Notes under the pieces: model-generated
Told to the model about the DNA's origin: nothing
Databases searched by the model: none
What the model saw: only the letters and a program-made list of their open reading frames with translations
Position numbers and translations under genes: made by a program
Source: Fuerstiella marisgermanici
GTDB lineage: Bacteria > Planctomycetota > Planctomycetia > Planctomycetales > Planctomycetaceae
Length of the DNA: 64,000 nt
Direction of reading: 5' to 3'
Assembly: GCF_001983935.1 (NCBI RefSeq)
Contig: NZ_CP017641.1
Span: 8,234,001-8,298,000 of the forward strand
Shown here: in pieces, positions 27,704-37,418 of the stretch
Layout of the letters: the number at the start of each line of letters is the position of its first letter
Numbering within the stretch: position 1 is the first letter of the stretch

Positions 27704-28210
27704 TTATACACCATTCTTCGGCGATTTTGCCAGCAGCACAACAGCCTGAGCTGTAATGGCTTCGCCCCGACCGACCGGTCCGACCGCTTCGCCCGACTTG
27801 GCCTTGACGTTGATACGATCTTCCGGCACGTCCAGGATTTCTGCCAGCCGTTGTCGAATGAGCGGCTTCCATGGGCCCAGACGCGGTCGTTCGCAGCAGA
27901 TTGTACAGTCCAGATTTTGAAGCTGCCAACCGCCGCTGATCAGGCTGTTCCAGACGTGCTGGATCAGGTTCACTGAGTCTGCGTTTTTCCATTTGGCGTC
28001 TGTGTTCGGGAACCATTCGCCGATATCGCCCTGCCCTGTGGCACCCAGCATCGCATCGATAATGGCGTGCAGCAGTACGTCTGCGTCGCTGTGACCGTCG
28101 AGTCCGAAGTCGCAATCCACCGTCACGCCGCCCAGGATTAAGGGGCGGTCGGCGATGGTGCGGTGGACGTCACAGCCCTCTCCGACACGGAACTCCGGCA
28201 AATTCTGCAT
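27704..28210 (-). CDS. ispF: 2-C-methyl-D-erythritol 2,4-cyclodiphosphate synthase
   Basis: The 168-aa protein has FRVGEGCDVHR (metal-binding D-x-H), LGLDGHSDADVLLHAI-type block (here DGHSDADVLLHAIIDAMLGA), GDIGEWFPNTD, and the C-terminal GRGEAITAQAVVLL. This is IspF of the non-mevalonate isoprenoid pathway, which forms MEcPP. Start ATG 28210 follows AGGAAA 12 nt upstream. It is the first gene of the ispF-ruvC-ruvA set. Confidence 0.96.
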   Translation of the reverse strand: MQNLPEFRVGEGCDVHRTIADRPLILGGVTVDCDFGLDGHSDADVLLHAIIDAMLGATGQGDIGEWFPNTDAKWKNADSVNLIQHVWNSLISGGWQLQNLDCTICCERPRLGPWKPLIRQRLAEILDVPEDRINVKAKSGEAVGPVGRGEAITAQAVVLLAKSPKNGV

Positions 28211-28417
28211 GTTGTGTTCATCTTTCCTGGAGGCTTGCCGCTTTGTGCCGCTCCACTCGGCAGAGGGCGATTGGATCTGCAGGTCTGGCGTTGACCACAA
28301 ACGCCTTCGTGCCATAGTTTTCGCTTTTCAACGTGACGCAGAGTGTCCTTTTGCGCTTGGCGTGATGTCAAGGCGCTGTCAGATTTACGAGACGTGCTGT
28401 ACTTTGTCTGAAGCTGA

Positions 28418-29323
28418 ATGAGATTCCAACCGCCATATTTAGTTGCCATCCTGTTGCTAAGCGCAACCGGCTGCGCGCTGTTTGGTGCGAAGGGGAATCC
28501 GGTGCTGGAATCGCATGAGACTTTAAAGCCTGAGCAGGTGGCGAGTTTCGAGAGTGACGTTCCGGTGCACCGAGTGGTTCGGCTGGAAACGTCGATTATG
28601 TCGGCTCCAGCAACGGACCGACGGATTCGCGAATTGGTGTGGGATAACCTGGACGAATGCGGTCCGATGCCACCCGAAGACCGCCGTCGTCTGAATCAAA
28701 GCGGTCTGCGTATCGGCGTGTCCGGGGGAACTCTGCCGTGGGCTCTACAGAGTCTGCAGCGCGGAGACCGTGCCGTGCGAACGTCAGGTTCGACTCACGG
28801 AAAGACCGATGCTTTAGGACGACGTAGTGATTCGTTTGGATCACACGTGGCAATTCCGCAGGACAGCAGTTCGGTGATCGATCTGTCATTGGAACAAAAC
28901 GGTCTGTTCATCCCGCCTGGAAAAATTGCCAGCATGACTGCCGGTGGAGAACTTAAGGACGCTCGATGCGTGATTGAACTGACTCCGATCGAGTACGGGC
29001 AGGGTTGGGTATTGATCCGATTTCTGCCGCAGATCCGTCACGGTGCCGTCACGACTCGATACAGCCTGAGTAGCGGCGGCGTGAGGATGCCGAAACAACA
29101 GGACAATGAACCGTTGTACGAGCAGCAGTTTGAATTGAAACTGCACACAAATGAAACCGTGGTGATCGGACATCAGGAACAGGATGAATGGACCGTCGGC
29201 CAATTGCTGTTTCAGTCGGATTCACTGACCTCAAAAAGCGAACGCCTGATTGCGCTGCAGCTTGTCGAAGTGGAAAACGTTGTCGGCCAGAAATCGCTTC
29301 AGGTCAGTTACAGCAAGTACTGA
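28418..29323 (+). CDS. Lipoprotein of unknown function
   Basis: The 301-aa protein has a lipobox (LLSATGC, Cys about residue 19), so it should be lipid-anchored. The middle has conserved-looking RRIRELVWDNLDECG and a beta-rich C-terminal half (VIELTPIEYGQGWVLIRFLPQI, GHQEQDEWTVGQLLF). I do not recognise a family beyond planctomycete-type hypothetical lipoproteins. Confidence 0.72.
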   Translation: MRFQPPYLVAILLLSATGCALFGAKGNPVLESHETLKPEQVASFESDVPVHRVVRLETSIMSAPATDRRIRELVWDNLDECGPMPPEDRRRLNQSGLRIGVSGGTLPWALQSLQRGDRAVRTSGSTHGKTDALGRRSDSFGSHVAIPQDSSSVIDLSLEQNGLFIPPGKIASMTAGGELKDARCVIELTPIEYGQGWVLIRFLPQIRHGAVTTRYSLSSGGVRMPKQQDNEPLYEQQFELKLHTNETVVIGHQEQDEWTVGQLLFQSDSLTSKSERLIALQLVEVENVVGQKSLQVSYSKY

Positions 29324-29410
29324 TTGGAGCAGGTTTCCTTTTGTTGTGGACGGTTCGAGCTCGTGGGGCACAGCCTTCATAGTGCGAAACGCTTGTTCTG
29401 CGGCCACAAG

Positions 29411-30283
29411 TCACCGAGATTCGCTGTAGCCTTCCGCCAGTTCGAAAACGGCCAGAACCGGACAGTGATCTGATGCCATTGGCTCGCTGATCACTTCTGT
29501 GCTGATCAGCTTCAGCGACTTGCCCCGGAAGAACACGTAATCAATGCGTGATTGCGGATTGGAAGATGGTGCCGAAGGAGCTGCTGCTTCATCGATGGCG
29601 TTCGTCCACTTCTGTTCCAGAATCTTGATCGGTTCGGAGTCAGGCGTGGCATTCATGTCTCCCGCCAAGATTGCGGGCGGCGAACCGTCGCCGAACAGGC
29701 GGTTGATTGCCGTTGCCTCAGCCACTCTGTCTTCCGCAACGTTATGCTGGAAGTGAGTACTAATAAAACGCAGTGGTTTGTCGTTGGGAAGCCTGACGTC
29801 AACCGCGATGGCGGCTCGCGGGTAAGTTGTGAGTTCGGGTGTGGCAGCGGTATACGGCAAAGGCTGAATTTGGACATCCAGAATCGGCAGCCGAGTCAGC
29901 ACAGCGTTTCCGTACAGTCCGCCCTGATAGTGCTGAGTCGGCCCGTAACGAACGGCCAGCCCCGTCAGCTTACCAAGCTCCTGCGCCTGATGAACTTTGC
30001 CGGAACGTTCGACCACAACATCGACTTCCTGCAAAGCGACAAGGTCCGGTTTGGCCTTGTTGATGACGTCGGCCAGCCGCTGAAGGTTGTACTCGCCGTC
30101 ATTGCCCTGCCCGTAGTGAATATTGTAGCAGAGCACTCGCAGAGTTTTGGGCGGTGCCGCCTGAACGGAACTCACCGATGCTGTGATTGCCAGCAAACCA
30201 ATGGCATACAGAAACGAGGTCAGCACACGGGACCGGCGTGCCGGGCTTGTGTCGTTGCGGGGGGCGTTGTTGATCGTGAGCAT
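29411..30283 (-). CDS. Exported endonuclease/exonuclease/phosphatase-family hydrolase
   Basis: The 290-aa protein has a signal peptide (hydrophobic about 22-42) and the EEP fold motifs: VLCYNIHYGQG, VALQEVD (metal Glu), STHFQHN, LAGDMNATPDS and IDYVFFRG ... SDHCPVLAVF (catalytic His). It should be a secreted or periplasmic metal-dependent phosphodiesterase; the substrate may be nucleic acid or a lipid headgroup. The start at 30283 was chosen over one 53 codons upstream because it begins the signal peptide and has GGA about 10 nt upstream. Confidence 0.88.
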   Translation of the reverse strand: MLTINNAPRNDTSPARRSRVLTSFLYAIGLLAITASVSSVQAAPPKTLRVLCYNIHYGQGNDGEYNLQRLADVINKAKPDLVALQEVDVVVERSGKVHQAQELGKLTGLAVRYGPTQHYQGGLYGNAVLTRLPILDVQIQPLPYTAATPELTTYPRAAIAVDVRLPNDKPLRFISTHFQHNVAEDRVAEATAINRLFGDGSPPAILAGDMNATPDSEPIKILEQKWTNAIDEAAAPSAPSSNPQSRIDYVFFRGKSLKLISTEVISEPMASDHCPVLAVFELAEGYSESR

Positions 30284-30464
30284 TCGGGGGTATCCGCGCG
30301 GGAAAAAGTGGCGTGAGGTGGGGCACATCAATCGTGCTGCAGCAGGTGGGGATCCTGAAAGTGCTGTTTCGACGCGGGGAAAATGTTTGAATGGGTGAGA
30401 TCGGTCGGCCCGCGACGCTATATTAGGCACAGCGTTCCTCAAAACTCAACCGAATAGCGTGCCC

Positions 30465-31844
30465 ATGAAAAGTCTCCTCGTCTTCCTGTCCGCTCTTTTC
30501 ACCGTGCAACAATTTGCAACGGCCGCCGCGCCCAAACCGAACATTGTTTACATCCTGCTGGATGACGCCGGCTACGGCGACCTATCCTGCTATGGTCAGA
30601 AACTGTTCACCACGCCGCACATCGATCGATTAGCGGCGGAAGGCATGAAGTTTACTGAACACTATTCCGGATCCACCGTCTGCGCGCCGACGCGGTGCAG
30701 TTTGATGACGGGGCTGCATACCGGCCACACGTATGTTCGCGGTAATCGCGAAGTCAAACCGGAAGGTCAGGCGGCGATGCCTGCCGATATCGTCACGATT
30801 CCTCGGCTGTTGAAAAAGGCGGGTTACAAAACCGGAGCATTCGGGAAATGGGGACTGGGTGCTCCTTCGTCACCCAGTGATCCGGCTGAACATTTCGATT
30901 TGTTTTATGGCTACAACTGCCAGCGAGAAGCTCATTCGTACTACCCCGATCATCTGTGGCGCAACAAGCAACGCGTGCCGATGGACGGCGAAACTTATAC
31001 CGCCACACTGATCATGGACGAAGCTCTACAGTTTGTGCGAGACAACAAAGCTGATCCCTTCTTTCTGTTTTTGCCCGTCACCATCCCTCATGCAGCCATG
31101 CACGCGCCGGAAGAGTATGTGAAACCGTGGCGCGAAAAGTTCCCTCAGTTTGAAGATAAAATCGGGAAGTACAGTGGCCCGGAAGTCAGGAATCCTGTGG
31201 CCGCGTTTGCTGGCATGATGACGTTGATGGATGAGGGCGTCGGCGACCTGATGGCTTTGCTTTCCGAACTAAACATCGACGACAATACGATCGTGTTGTT
31301 TAGCAGCGACAATGGGCCTCACAAAGAAGGTGGCCACGATCCCGAATTCTTCAACAGCAATGGGCCGCTGAAAGGTCACAAACGGGACCTGTACGAAGGC
31401 GGCATCCGCGCTCCGCTGATCGCGAGGTGGCCGGGCAACATTGAACCGGGTACCACGTCGGCTCTGATTTCGGCTCATTGGGACATGCTGCCGACCTTTT
31501 GCGAGCTGGCTGGCGTAGATATTCCCGCCGGCCTGGACGGCATCAGCATGGTGTCGGAATTGACGGGCGAAGGTTCGCAGACGCCTCACGAATTCCTGTA
31601 CTGGGAATTCTATGAGAAGGGTGGCAAGCGGGCTGTCCGGTTTGGCAACTGGAAAGCTGTTCAGCAAAACCTAACCGGGGTTAATCAGAAGGACGGAGTC
31701 GAGCTTTACGACTTGTCTTCTGATATTGGTGAGGAGCACAACATCGCTGACGATCATCCGGATCAGGTGAAGCGAGCTCTTGAGTATTTCGCGGCGGCTC
31801 ATACGCCTTCCGAATTTTGGTCGTTCGGACGTCGGAAAAAATAG
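30465..31844 (+). CDS. Secreted sulfatase (arylsulfatase family)
   Basis: The 459-aa protein has a signal peptide (cleavage about residue 22), the metal motif ILLDDAGYGDLSCYG, and the formylglycine motif C73-A-P-T-R in VCAPTRCSLMTG. GKWGLGAP, FSSDNGPH and a C-terminal RFGNWKAVQ block follow. The CxPTR cysteine needs oxidation to formylglycine by a maturase not present here. It probably removes sulfate from algal polysaccharide or glycosaminoglycan. ATG 30465 was preferred to a GTG two codons earlier. It is monocistronic. Confidence 0.95.
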   Translation: MKSLLVFLSALFTVQQFATAAAPKPNIVYILLDDAGYGDLSCYGQKLFTTPHIDRLAAEGMKFTEHYSGSTVCAPTRCSLMTGLHTGHTYVRGNREVKPEGQAAMPADIVTIPRLLKKAGYKTGAFGKWGLGAPSSPSDPAEHFDLFYGYNCQREAHSYYPDHLWRNKQRVPMDGETYTATLIMDEALQFVRDNKADPFFLFLPVTIPHAAMHAPEEYVKPWREKFPQFEDKIGKYSGPEVRNPVAAFAGMMTLMDEGVGDLMALLSELNIDDNTIVLFSSDNGPHKEGGHDPEFFNSNGPLKGHKRDLYEGGIRAPLIARWPGNIEPGTTSALISAHWDMLPTFCELAGVDIPAGLDGISMVSELTGEGSQTPHEFLYWEFYEKGGKRAVRFGNWKAVQQNLTGVNQKDGVELYDLSSDIGEEHNIADDHPDQVKRALEYFAAAHTPSEFWSFGRRKK

Positions 31845-31883
31845 CGGCGAGCGGCAAATGTCTGGCGTCTGACTTGTGAACGA

Positions 31884-33539
31884 TTACGACCCGGTTCGGC
31901 CAAACACCATAATCGTGATGTCGTCGTTCTGCGGACGACCGTTGGCATGAGCTCGCACATCGGCAAGCAGTTCCTTGCCAAGTTGTTCCGGGTCACGCGG
32001 ACCATTCTTGATAAATTCGATGACGCGGCTTTTGCCATAAAGATCGCCATCGGGGTCCATTGCTTCGTCAACCCCGTCTGTAATCAGCGTGAACACGTCA
32101 CCAGGATCGATTTGCCGCTGCACAACTTCGTAGGGATAGCCGGACATAATACCGACCGGAATGCCGATGATTTCGTCGCTGAATTCTTCAACTGAACCGT
32201 CCCGCTTTTTGATGACCGGCGACATGTGGCCAGCGTTCGTCAACGTGATCACGTTCGTATTCAGATCAATCACACCCAGGATGTAAGTGACAAATCGGCC
32301 TTCGACCATGCTGTGACACATGTGGTCGTTGATCCGGTGGATGGCAACCGATACGTCATCTGTGAAACTCATCGTATTCTGCACGACACTGGCCATGCGC
32401 GACATAATCAAAGCGCCGGGAACACCTTTGCCAGCGACATCGCCGAATGACACGCAGACTTTATCTTCACCAATCAGAAAGCAGTCGAAGTAGTCGCCGC
32501 CGACGGCCTGCGCGGCATCGTACGATGCGAAGAATTCGTACCCGTCAATCTTCGGCAACTCCTGTGGCAGCAGAGCGTGCTGTACACCACGAGCGATGCC
32601 CATTTCTTTGTCCTGCTTTTCTTTGGCCATGTACGTCACCAATAGACGAGCGTTCTCGTACGAGTTCGCAGCCTGACTGGCCACCGCCAGCAGCAACTGC
32701 AGGTCGTCGTCGGTGAAACGCTTCATGGGGTTCTGCGTGTCGAGATTGATCACGCCGAACGGTTCGTCATTGAGGTCCAGCATCGGGACGCACATCATGC
32801 TGTGGATGGTGAGGCTGGAAATTGATTCGCTGGCACTAAATCGAGAATCAGCGGCCGCATCCGCCGACAAAATTCCCGCTTTCTCCTGAAGCACTCGCTG
32901 CAGCACGGTTCGACTCAGACGCACGGTTTCATCATTGGAGATATCCCGGTGCTTTTGAGCGACCGGAATCAGCGGGGCGGATGCTGATTCCCGAATCAAA
33001 ATCGAACCACGATCTGCCTGCGGAAAGATTTCGAACAGCGTATCCAGGATTCTCGGGCTGATGTTCTTAATCTCAACAGTGCCTGCCAGAGCCTTGTTGA
33101 TCTTCAGAATACCCTTCAATTTGTCTTCGGGACGCACGTCCAGCAAACCGTATCCGCCGGCCGCCGCTGAACCCATGATCGTGCTGCTGGCTTCTTCGTT
33201 CAGCTCAACACCAATCGTCATGTTCAGCTGTCTGGAATCGTCCTCCGCTTCGTTCTCATACCGCAGCTTGACGGGACCCAGCTTAATGCGATCGCCGTTC
33301 TTCAACGGTGATGGGGTCGATGCCAGCAGTTGTTTGCCGTTTAGAAACGAACCGTTTCCGCTGCCCAGATCTTCCAGCATGATCTGGTCATCTGACTGCA
33401 CCAGCTGAGCATGAAAGCGCGAAACCATGTTGGAATCGAGTTGCACAGTGCAATCGGGATGACGGCCCAAACGAACGGGATATTCGCTCAATTCGTAAGG
33501 CGTCGCCTGACCTTCTTTTAGCAACACAAGGCGGGGCAT
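31884..33539 (-). CDS. FHA-GAF-SpoIIE (PP2C-type) serine phosphatase
   Basis: The 551-aa cytoplasmic protein has an FHA domain at about 1-95 (VRLGRHPDCTVQL, SRFHAQL, GSGNGSFLNG), a GAF domain at about 165-320 (SLTIHSMMCVPM, FGVINLDTQ), then an RsbU/SpoIIE phosphatase domain at about 330-550 (AQAVGGDYFDCF, SFGDVAGKGVPGAL, TLITDGVDEAMD) with the metal aspartates present. It would read a phospho-Thr signal and a small ligand and dephosphorylate an anti-anti-sigma-type target. No anti-sigma partner is adjacent. Confidence 0.93.
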   Translation of the reverse strand: MPRLVLLKEGQATPYELSEYPVRLGRHPDCTVQLDSNMVSRFHAQLVQSDDQIMLEDLGSGNGSFLNGKQLLASTPSPLKNGDRIKLGPVKLRYENEAEDDSRQLNMTIGVELNEEASSTIMGSAAAGGYGLLDVRPEDKLKGILKINKALAGTVEIKNISPRILDTLFEIFPQADRGSILIRESASAPLIPVAQKHRDISNDETVRLSRTVLQRVLQEKAGILSADAAADSRFSASESISSLTIHSMMCVPMLDLNDEPFGVINLDTQNPMKRFTDDDLQLLLAVASQAANSYENARLLVTYMAKEKQDKEMGIARGVQHALLPQELPKIDGYEFFASYDAAQAVGGDYFDCFLIGEDKVCVSFGDVAGKGVPGALIMSRMASVVQNTMSFTDDVSVAIHRINDHMCHSMVEGRFVTYILGVIDLNTNVITLTNAGHMSPVIKKRDGSVEEFSDEIIGIPVGIMSGYPYEVVQRQIDPGDVFTLITDGVDEAMDPDGDLYGKSRVIEFIKNGPRDPEQLGKELLADVRAHANGRPQNDDITIMVFGRTGS

Positions 33540-33792
33540 GAAGTGTTCACTCCGGAGGGGGGCGGGTTGCCGCTGAGTTTGAAGGGAAATCTGAGGCTGT
33601 GGTGCATTGGCAGGCTTGCATGCAACGCAGCCTCACCGTCAGCATAGTATCCGATTGCCTCAGTCCCCGGCAAATTGCTTACATCCTTTAGGAAATAGTT
33701 CCAGCCATTTCCTTGGCCTTCCGCCGCAGCCAGTCGGTTGACCTTAAAGCGACGGATCGACCTGGCAGGCACAGCTTTCCCTTGCCTTAAAA

Positions 33793-35079
33793 TTACCCAA
33801 TGCCCCCAAAAATCTTCTCAACGTTTCCGCGGAGTACCAATTTTCCGAGTTCTACGGCCTTCTCAACACTCCAGCCTCGATCCACAACAAAGTCCTGCGC
33901 CAAAGCTCGCGCGAGGATGCGACGGTACATTGCGAACTTCGGCAATGCGAATTCCAGCTTATACATGTCGCTGTAGTACCCAATTTGTTTGGTCTGAGGG
34001 ACCGCCTGCAGACGGGCTCGAGTGTCTTTTTCGATGAAGACCGGAATGTTCGAATACCACCAGTGGCCGTTTGTCACCACGTTGGGGAAGATCCACGAAT
34101 AACTGACCAGTTCCTGATTGCTGGTTTCTGACAGCACAGACACCGGGAAGGTCACCTGAGGAAACGCGTTGAACAACGCCTTGTACTGAATCAACGAAAC
34201 TCGTTTGTCGTACAGGTCCTGCCCTTGAAACACGCCTGCCTCAAACACACGCCGGTTGACGCCGATCATCAGGTCAAACGGCAGCTGATGCTCAACACAG
34301 AATTCCGCCAAAGTCCAGAAGACAAAACAGCTCAGCGATTTGTGTTCGCACTCGGACAGTTCCTTGCCGGAAAACGCTTTGCTCACGACATCGTCAGCAA
34401 CCGCGTCGCTGACTTTCTCTGGTGAAAAATCGGGCGGCAACGAAATCGCACAGGCTCGAACATTGTTGGCTTTGAAGTGAGTAAACAACTGTCCAATCGC
34501 ACCGCGAAGGGACTTGGCGTCAGCCGCATCAGCGCCGGTACATTTGTTCAGACGGGCACGCACTTCTGGCTTGGTGAGATGAAAGACCAGATCATCGGTT
34601 CGCAGGCATGGCACGTAAAAGTTCGTGTCGAAGCCCGTCAACGGATCGTCGAAGTCGTTGGTGAGATACACCTGGTCGAGGCCACTGGTTTCGAGGACTT
34701 GTTTTTCCCAGCCGTCAGCCTGCATTTTTGTCAACGATTTGTCGTACAAGCCTTCCCAGTTGGCTTCAGTGATGCGATCGTCTTCGAAGTCGAAGAAGAC
34801 CTTGCACATTTCCAGCAGCCAGCTGTATTGAGCCGTGTTTTCGATGGTCGCCAGCCAGGGGATCAGCCGCCCGACTTTTTCTTTGGGCGAAATGCCCGGC
34901 TCTTCGATCTTTTCTTTCGCCAGTCCAGCGGAATGGGCGAGCTCTGTGTAGTAATGATAACCCATGATGTCAGCCAGCGTTTCGGACGCGGCAGACAACG
35001 GGTTGATGTGCGTATGAGGGTCGATCAACCGGAGTGATTCGAGTTCTGAGAGGATTTCCTGTGTGACCTGCTGAGACAT
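33793..35079 (-). CDS. Uronate isomerase (UxaC)-family protein
   Basis: The 428-aa protein shows the amidohydrolase-like metal motif IDPHTHINP near the N-terminus and the UxaC-like C-terminal segment GYYSDMYKLEFALPKFAMYRRIL. MIGVNRRV and WWYSNIPVF lie between. It is about 40 residues shorter than E. coli UxaC and diverged, so isomerisation of glucuronate/galacturonate is likely but the exact substrate is not certain. Start ATG 35079 has AAGGCGG just upstream. It fits a polysaccharide-degrading lifestyle with the sulfatases. Confidence 0.82.
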   Translation of the reverse strand: MSQQVTQEILSELESLRLIDPHTHINPLSAASETLADIMGYHYYTELAHSAGLAKEKIEEPGISPKEKVGRLIPWLATIENTAQYSWLLEMCKVFFDFEDDRITEANWEGLYDKSLTKMQADGWEKQVLETSGLDQVYLTNDFDDPLTGFDTNFYVPCLRTDDLVFHLTKPEVRARLNKCTGADAADAKSLRGAIGQLFTHFKANNVRACAISLPPDFSPEKVSDAVADDVVSKAFSGKELSECEHKSLSCFVFWTLAEFCVEHQLPFDLMIGVNRRVFEAGVFQGQDLYDKRVSLIQYKALFNAFPQVTFPVSVLSETSNQELVSYSWIFPNVVTNGHWWYSNIPVFIEKDTRARLQAVPQTKQIGYYSDMYKLEFALPKFAMYRRILARALAQDFVVDRGWSVEKAVELGKLVLRGNVEKIFGGIG

Positions 35080-35731
35080 TCCGCCTTCGATCCTTTGGGT
35101 GCTGTGTGAAAAGCTGCTGCTGTGTGTTCGTGTCTGTCGACGAAGACTTCGCCCGAAGTCCTCGTATTCGGAGGCAGTCTACCGATCCTCAGGATGCCGT
35201 TCCAACCAGCAGGCCCGAAACCGGGAACACGCCAAAAAGTAGGTGCCGACCGCCGGTCGGCCAGGCGTTGGAAGAACACCGGCCACAGGCGACCTAACAC
35301 CTTGCCACTCTGAAGCGAATGAAGGGTGAGATGTACTTTGAGCGGCTTGAGTGACTGATCACCCCCCGTTTTGTATGCCACGAACAGTTCGAACTTTCCT
35401 CGCCGGTGTTCGCGACCACGCATTCCATCGCGGTCACGACCGCTATGGACAAGGTGTGTCAACGGCGTAGAAACTGAAGCCGAGTTGCAAGTCGTGCGCC
35501 ACAGCCTTCCGCGTGGCACGCGCTTTGGAGACCACAATGGCAGCAATCAATAGCCATTCAACTCGGGCTGGAGCTCGCGATGCGACCACGCGCACGCTCC
35601 CATGAGCCCATACAGGGCATCGGACGATCCACTGAAAGGCATCGTTCTCTTGGTTAATTCGACCACTGGAAGGTTGAATGGGCTGAGGGCGACGCGTGGA
35701 CTCAGGCAGATCACGTCCTAGCCGAATGCGA
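35080..35731. other. Non-coding stretch, no gene seen
   Basis: About 650 bp lie between two minus-strand genes. The longest frame (35025-35546, minus) is Arg/Pro/His-rich with no family resemblance and overlaps the uronate isomerase start, so it was left out. Confidence 0.5.
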
Positions 35732-36880
35732 CTATAGCTTCAACAGGCAGCCATCGACGTATGTCTGGTGGTAGCCGGGCAGTGTTGGGTCGTGTGCATA
35801 GAAGACAACATAGATTGAATCTTCGCCCATCGGGACCATGGCCTGAGAGCCACCCGTTGCAGAATTCGCGGGGAGTCCTTTAGTTCGTGAATAGTACGGG
35901 TGCCCCCGATACTTCCAGGCCTTTCCGTCGTCACTTGTAAACACGGATGTGGTGCGCCGTCCGACAGTCGAATCTCTCAAGCCGCAGATCATTACGAACT
36001 GTCCCGAAGGCAATTTGCTGATCGCGGGATAGATTCCGACGATCTCGGTTTCAGTCGGCTTCGTCCAGGTCACACCATTATCGCGGGACTCACACGTCCA
36101 CATCTTGTTTTCCCTGAATTCATCGCCCTGATGCACGTCAACACGAGCGTATGCGATGATCGCGCCGTCCTCTCGGACAGCAAATGCCGATTCATTGAAT
36201 TTCTGAGTGACTTCGGTCGTGGAAGGTGGGTCAGCGAAGACTTTTTCAAGCGGGCCCCAGTGTCTGCCGCCGTCAATGCTACGATAGAATCCGGAACCAT
36301 ATTGATACCCGGGATGCTGACGAGGATGGCTCGCGTAGCAGTACGCAGGGATGATCAGGTCGCCATTGTTGAGCTGATAAATGGCGCCCATTGTTGAAGT
36401 TAAGCTACCGCGAGGAGTATCCAGAAAACCGATGGGCTGAAACGAATCTCCATTGTCCCGGCTCACCTGCAACTCAACCCTCGATTCACGATACCCGAAG
36501 ACTCCCTTTCGGCTCGAGTCACCGTGGGAAATCCGAATGGTCATCAACATCAGATCGCCGTCAGGCAGGCTCACGATTTCAACAAATACACCCTCGTGAC
36601 CATCTTCCGGCTCCTCGACCCGATAAGGCGGCAACCATGTTTTTCCTTCATCTTTCGAACGCACAAAGTAGCACTTGGAACCCGCCGCAGAATCGCCCTT
36701 GTCGACGAACGTCGTAATCAAATCGCCGGATTTCGTACGCACCAATCCGCCTGGTGCCAGAGCATCTTCAACTGTGTCATTGACCGGCCCGTAGCGCACC
36801 ACTTTCAGCGGTGCGACACCCGAGTCGGCACAGGCTCCAGCACAAACACAACTGGTGATGAGTAACAGAATTGACTTCAT
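35732..36880 (-). CDS. Exported sialidase-like BNR-repeat glycosidase
   Basis: The 382-aa protein has a signal peptide with a possible lipobox-like CAGAC, and five Asp-box motifs: SKDEGKTW, SRDNGDSF, SIDGGRHW, SRDNGVTW and TSDDGKAW. This is the six-bladed propeller of exo-alpha-sialidase and related proteins (GH33-like). A conserved FVEIVSLPDG and YPAISKLPSGQFVM are blade strands. Whether the sialidase Arg triad is complete cannot be decided by eye, so the substrate stays open. Confidence 0.85.
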   Translation of the reverse strand: MKSILLLITSCVCAGACADSGVAPLKVVRYGPVNDTVEDALAPGGLVRTKSGDLITTFVDKGDSAAGSKCYFVRSKDEGKTWLPPYRVEEPEDGHEGVFVEIVSLPDGDLMLMTIRISHGDSSRKGVFGYRESRVELQVSRDNGDSFQPIGFLDTPRGSLTSTMGAIYQLNNGDLIIPAYCYASHPRQHPGYQYGSGFYRSIDGGRHWGPLEKVFADPPSTTEVTQKFNESAFAVREDGAIIAYARVDVHQGDEFRENKMWTCESRDNGVTWTKPTETEIVGIYPAISKLPSGQFVMICGLRDSTVGRRTTSVFTSDDGKAWKYRGHPYYSRTKGLPANSATGGSQAMVPMGEDSIYVVFYAHDPTLPGYHQTYVDGCLLKL

Positions 36881-37418
36881 GGAGGTTTGGCTTAGTTGGT
36901 GGTCAAGTGTGACTATGACGACAGAGGCTTCGTCGGCGGTGGACGAAACGGCGGGCTTTGTACATGCTTAATGAAATACAGTGTCCGCTTTTTCTTCTCT
37001 AATTCGATCACTCCGGATTCTGCGTACTTCTGCAAGCAGGAAAACGCTGACATCCCCAAAATTCCGACCCACCGTTTAATTCCCGTTTAGATTTGTCATC
37101 GACATCGGGGTGATGCATTTCGGGCATTGCGGAGAGTCCCGTAGAATGGCGTCTTCGAGATTGTGGTGAGTGTTCGCGTCTGGGGCAAAGGGAGCGATTC
37201 TCCTCGAGCAGACGTTTTCGGGAACTCTCGGGTTAAAATGACGGGCATGCAACCGCTATGCGGGAGCACGACCGGACTGCGGCATGACACAAAGCAGCAC
37301 CCCCCGCACGTCCTGCTTCAGTGTTGCTCGCAAACTGCGTTTGTCGACGACTGACGAAATCAGCGACGTTCGCTAAGATGCCTGCCTCGCACTTTTCGCG
37401 AACGTTTCCTGGTCCCGG
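36881..37418. other. Divergent intergenic stretch, no gene seen
   Basis: About 540 bp lie between the sialidase-like gene and the M20 peptidase gene. A 64-aa frame (36896-37090, plus) has no clear ribosome site. Promoters for both genes are expected. Confidence 0.45.

Noticed and set aside
27660-28115. Long N-terminal extension of ruvC
   Set aside because: It overlaps ispF in another frame; RuvC has its normal length from 27659.
35025-35546. 173-aa minus frame before the uronate isomerase
   Set aside because: Composition (Arg, Ser, Pro, His) and lack of a start signal suggest non-coding DNA.
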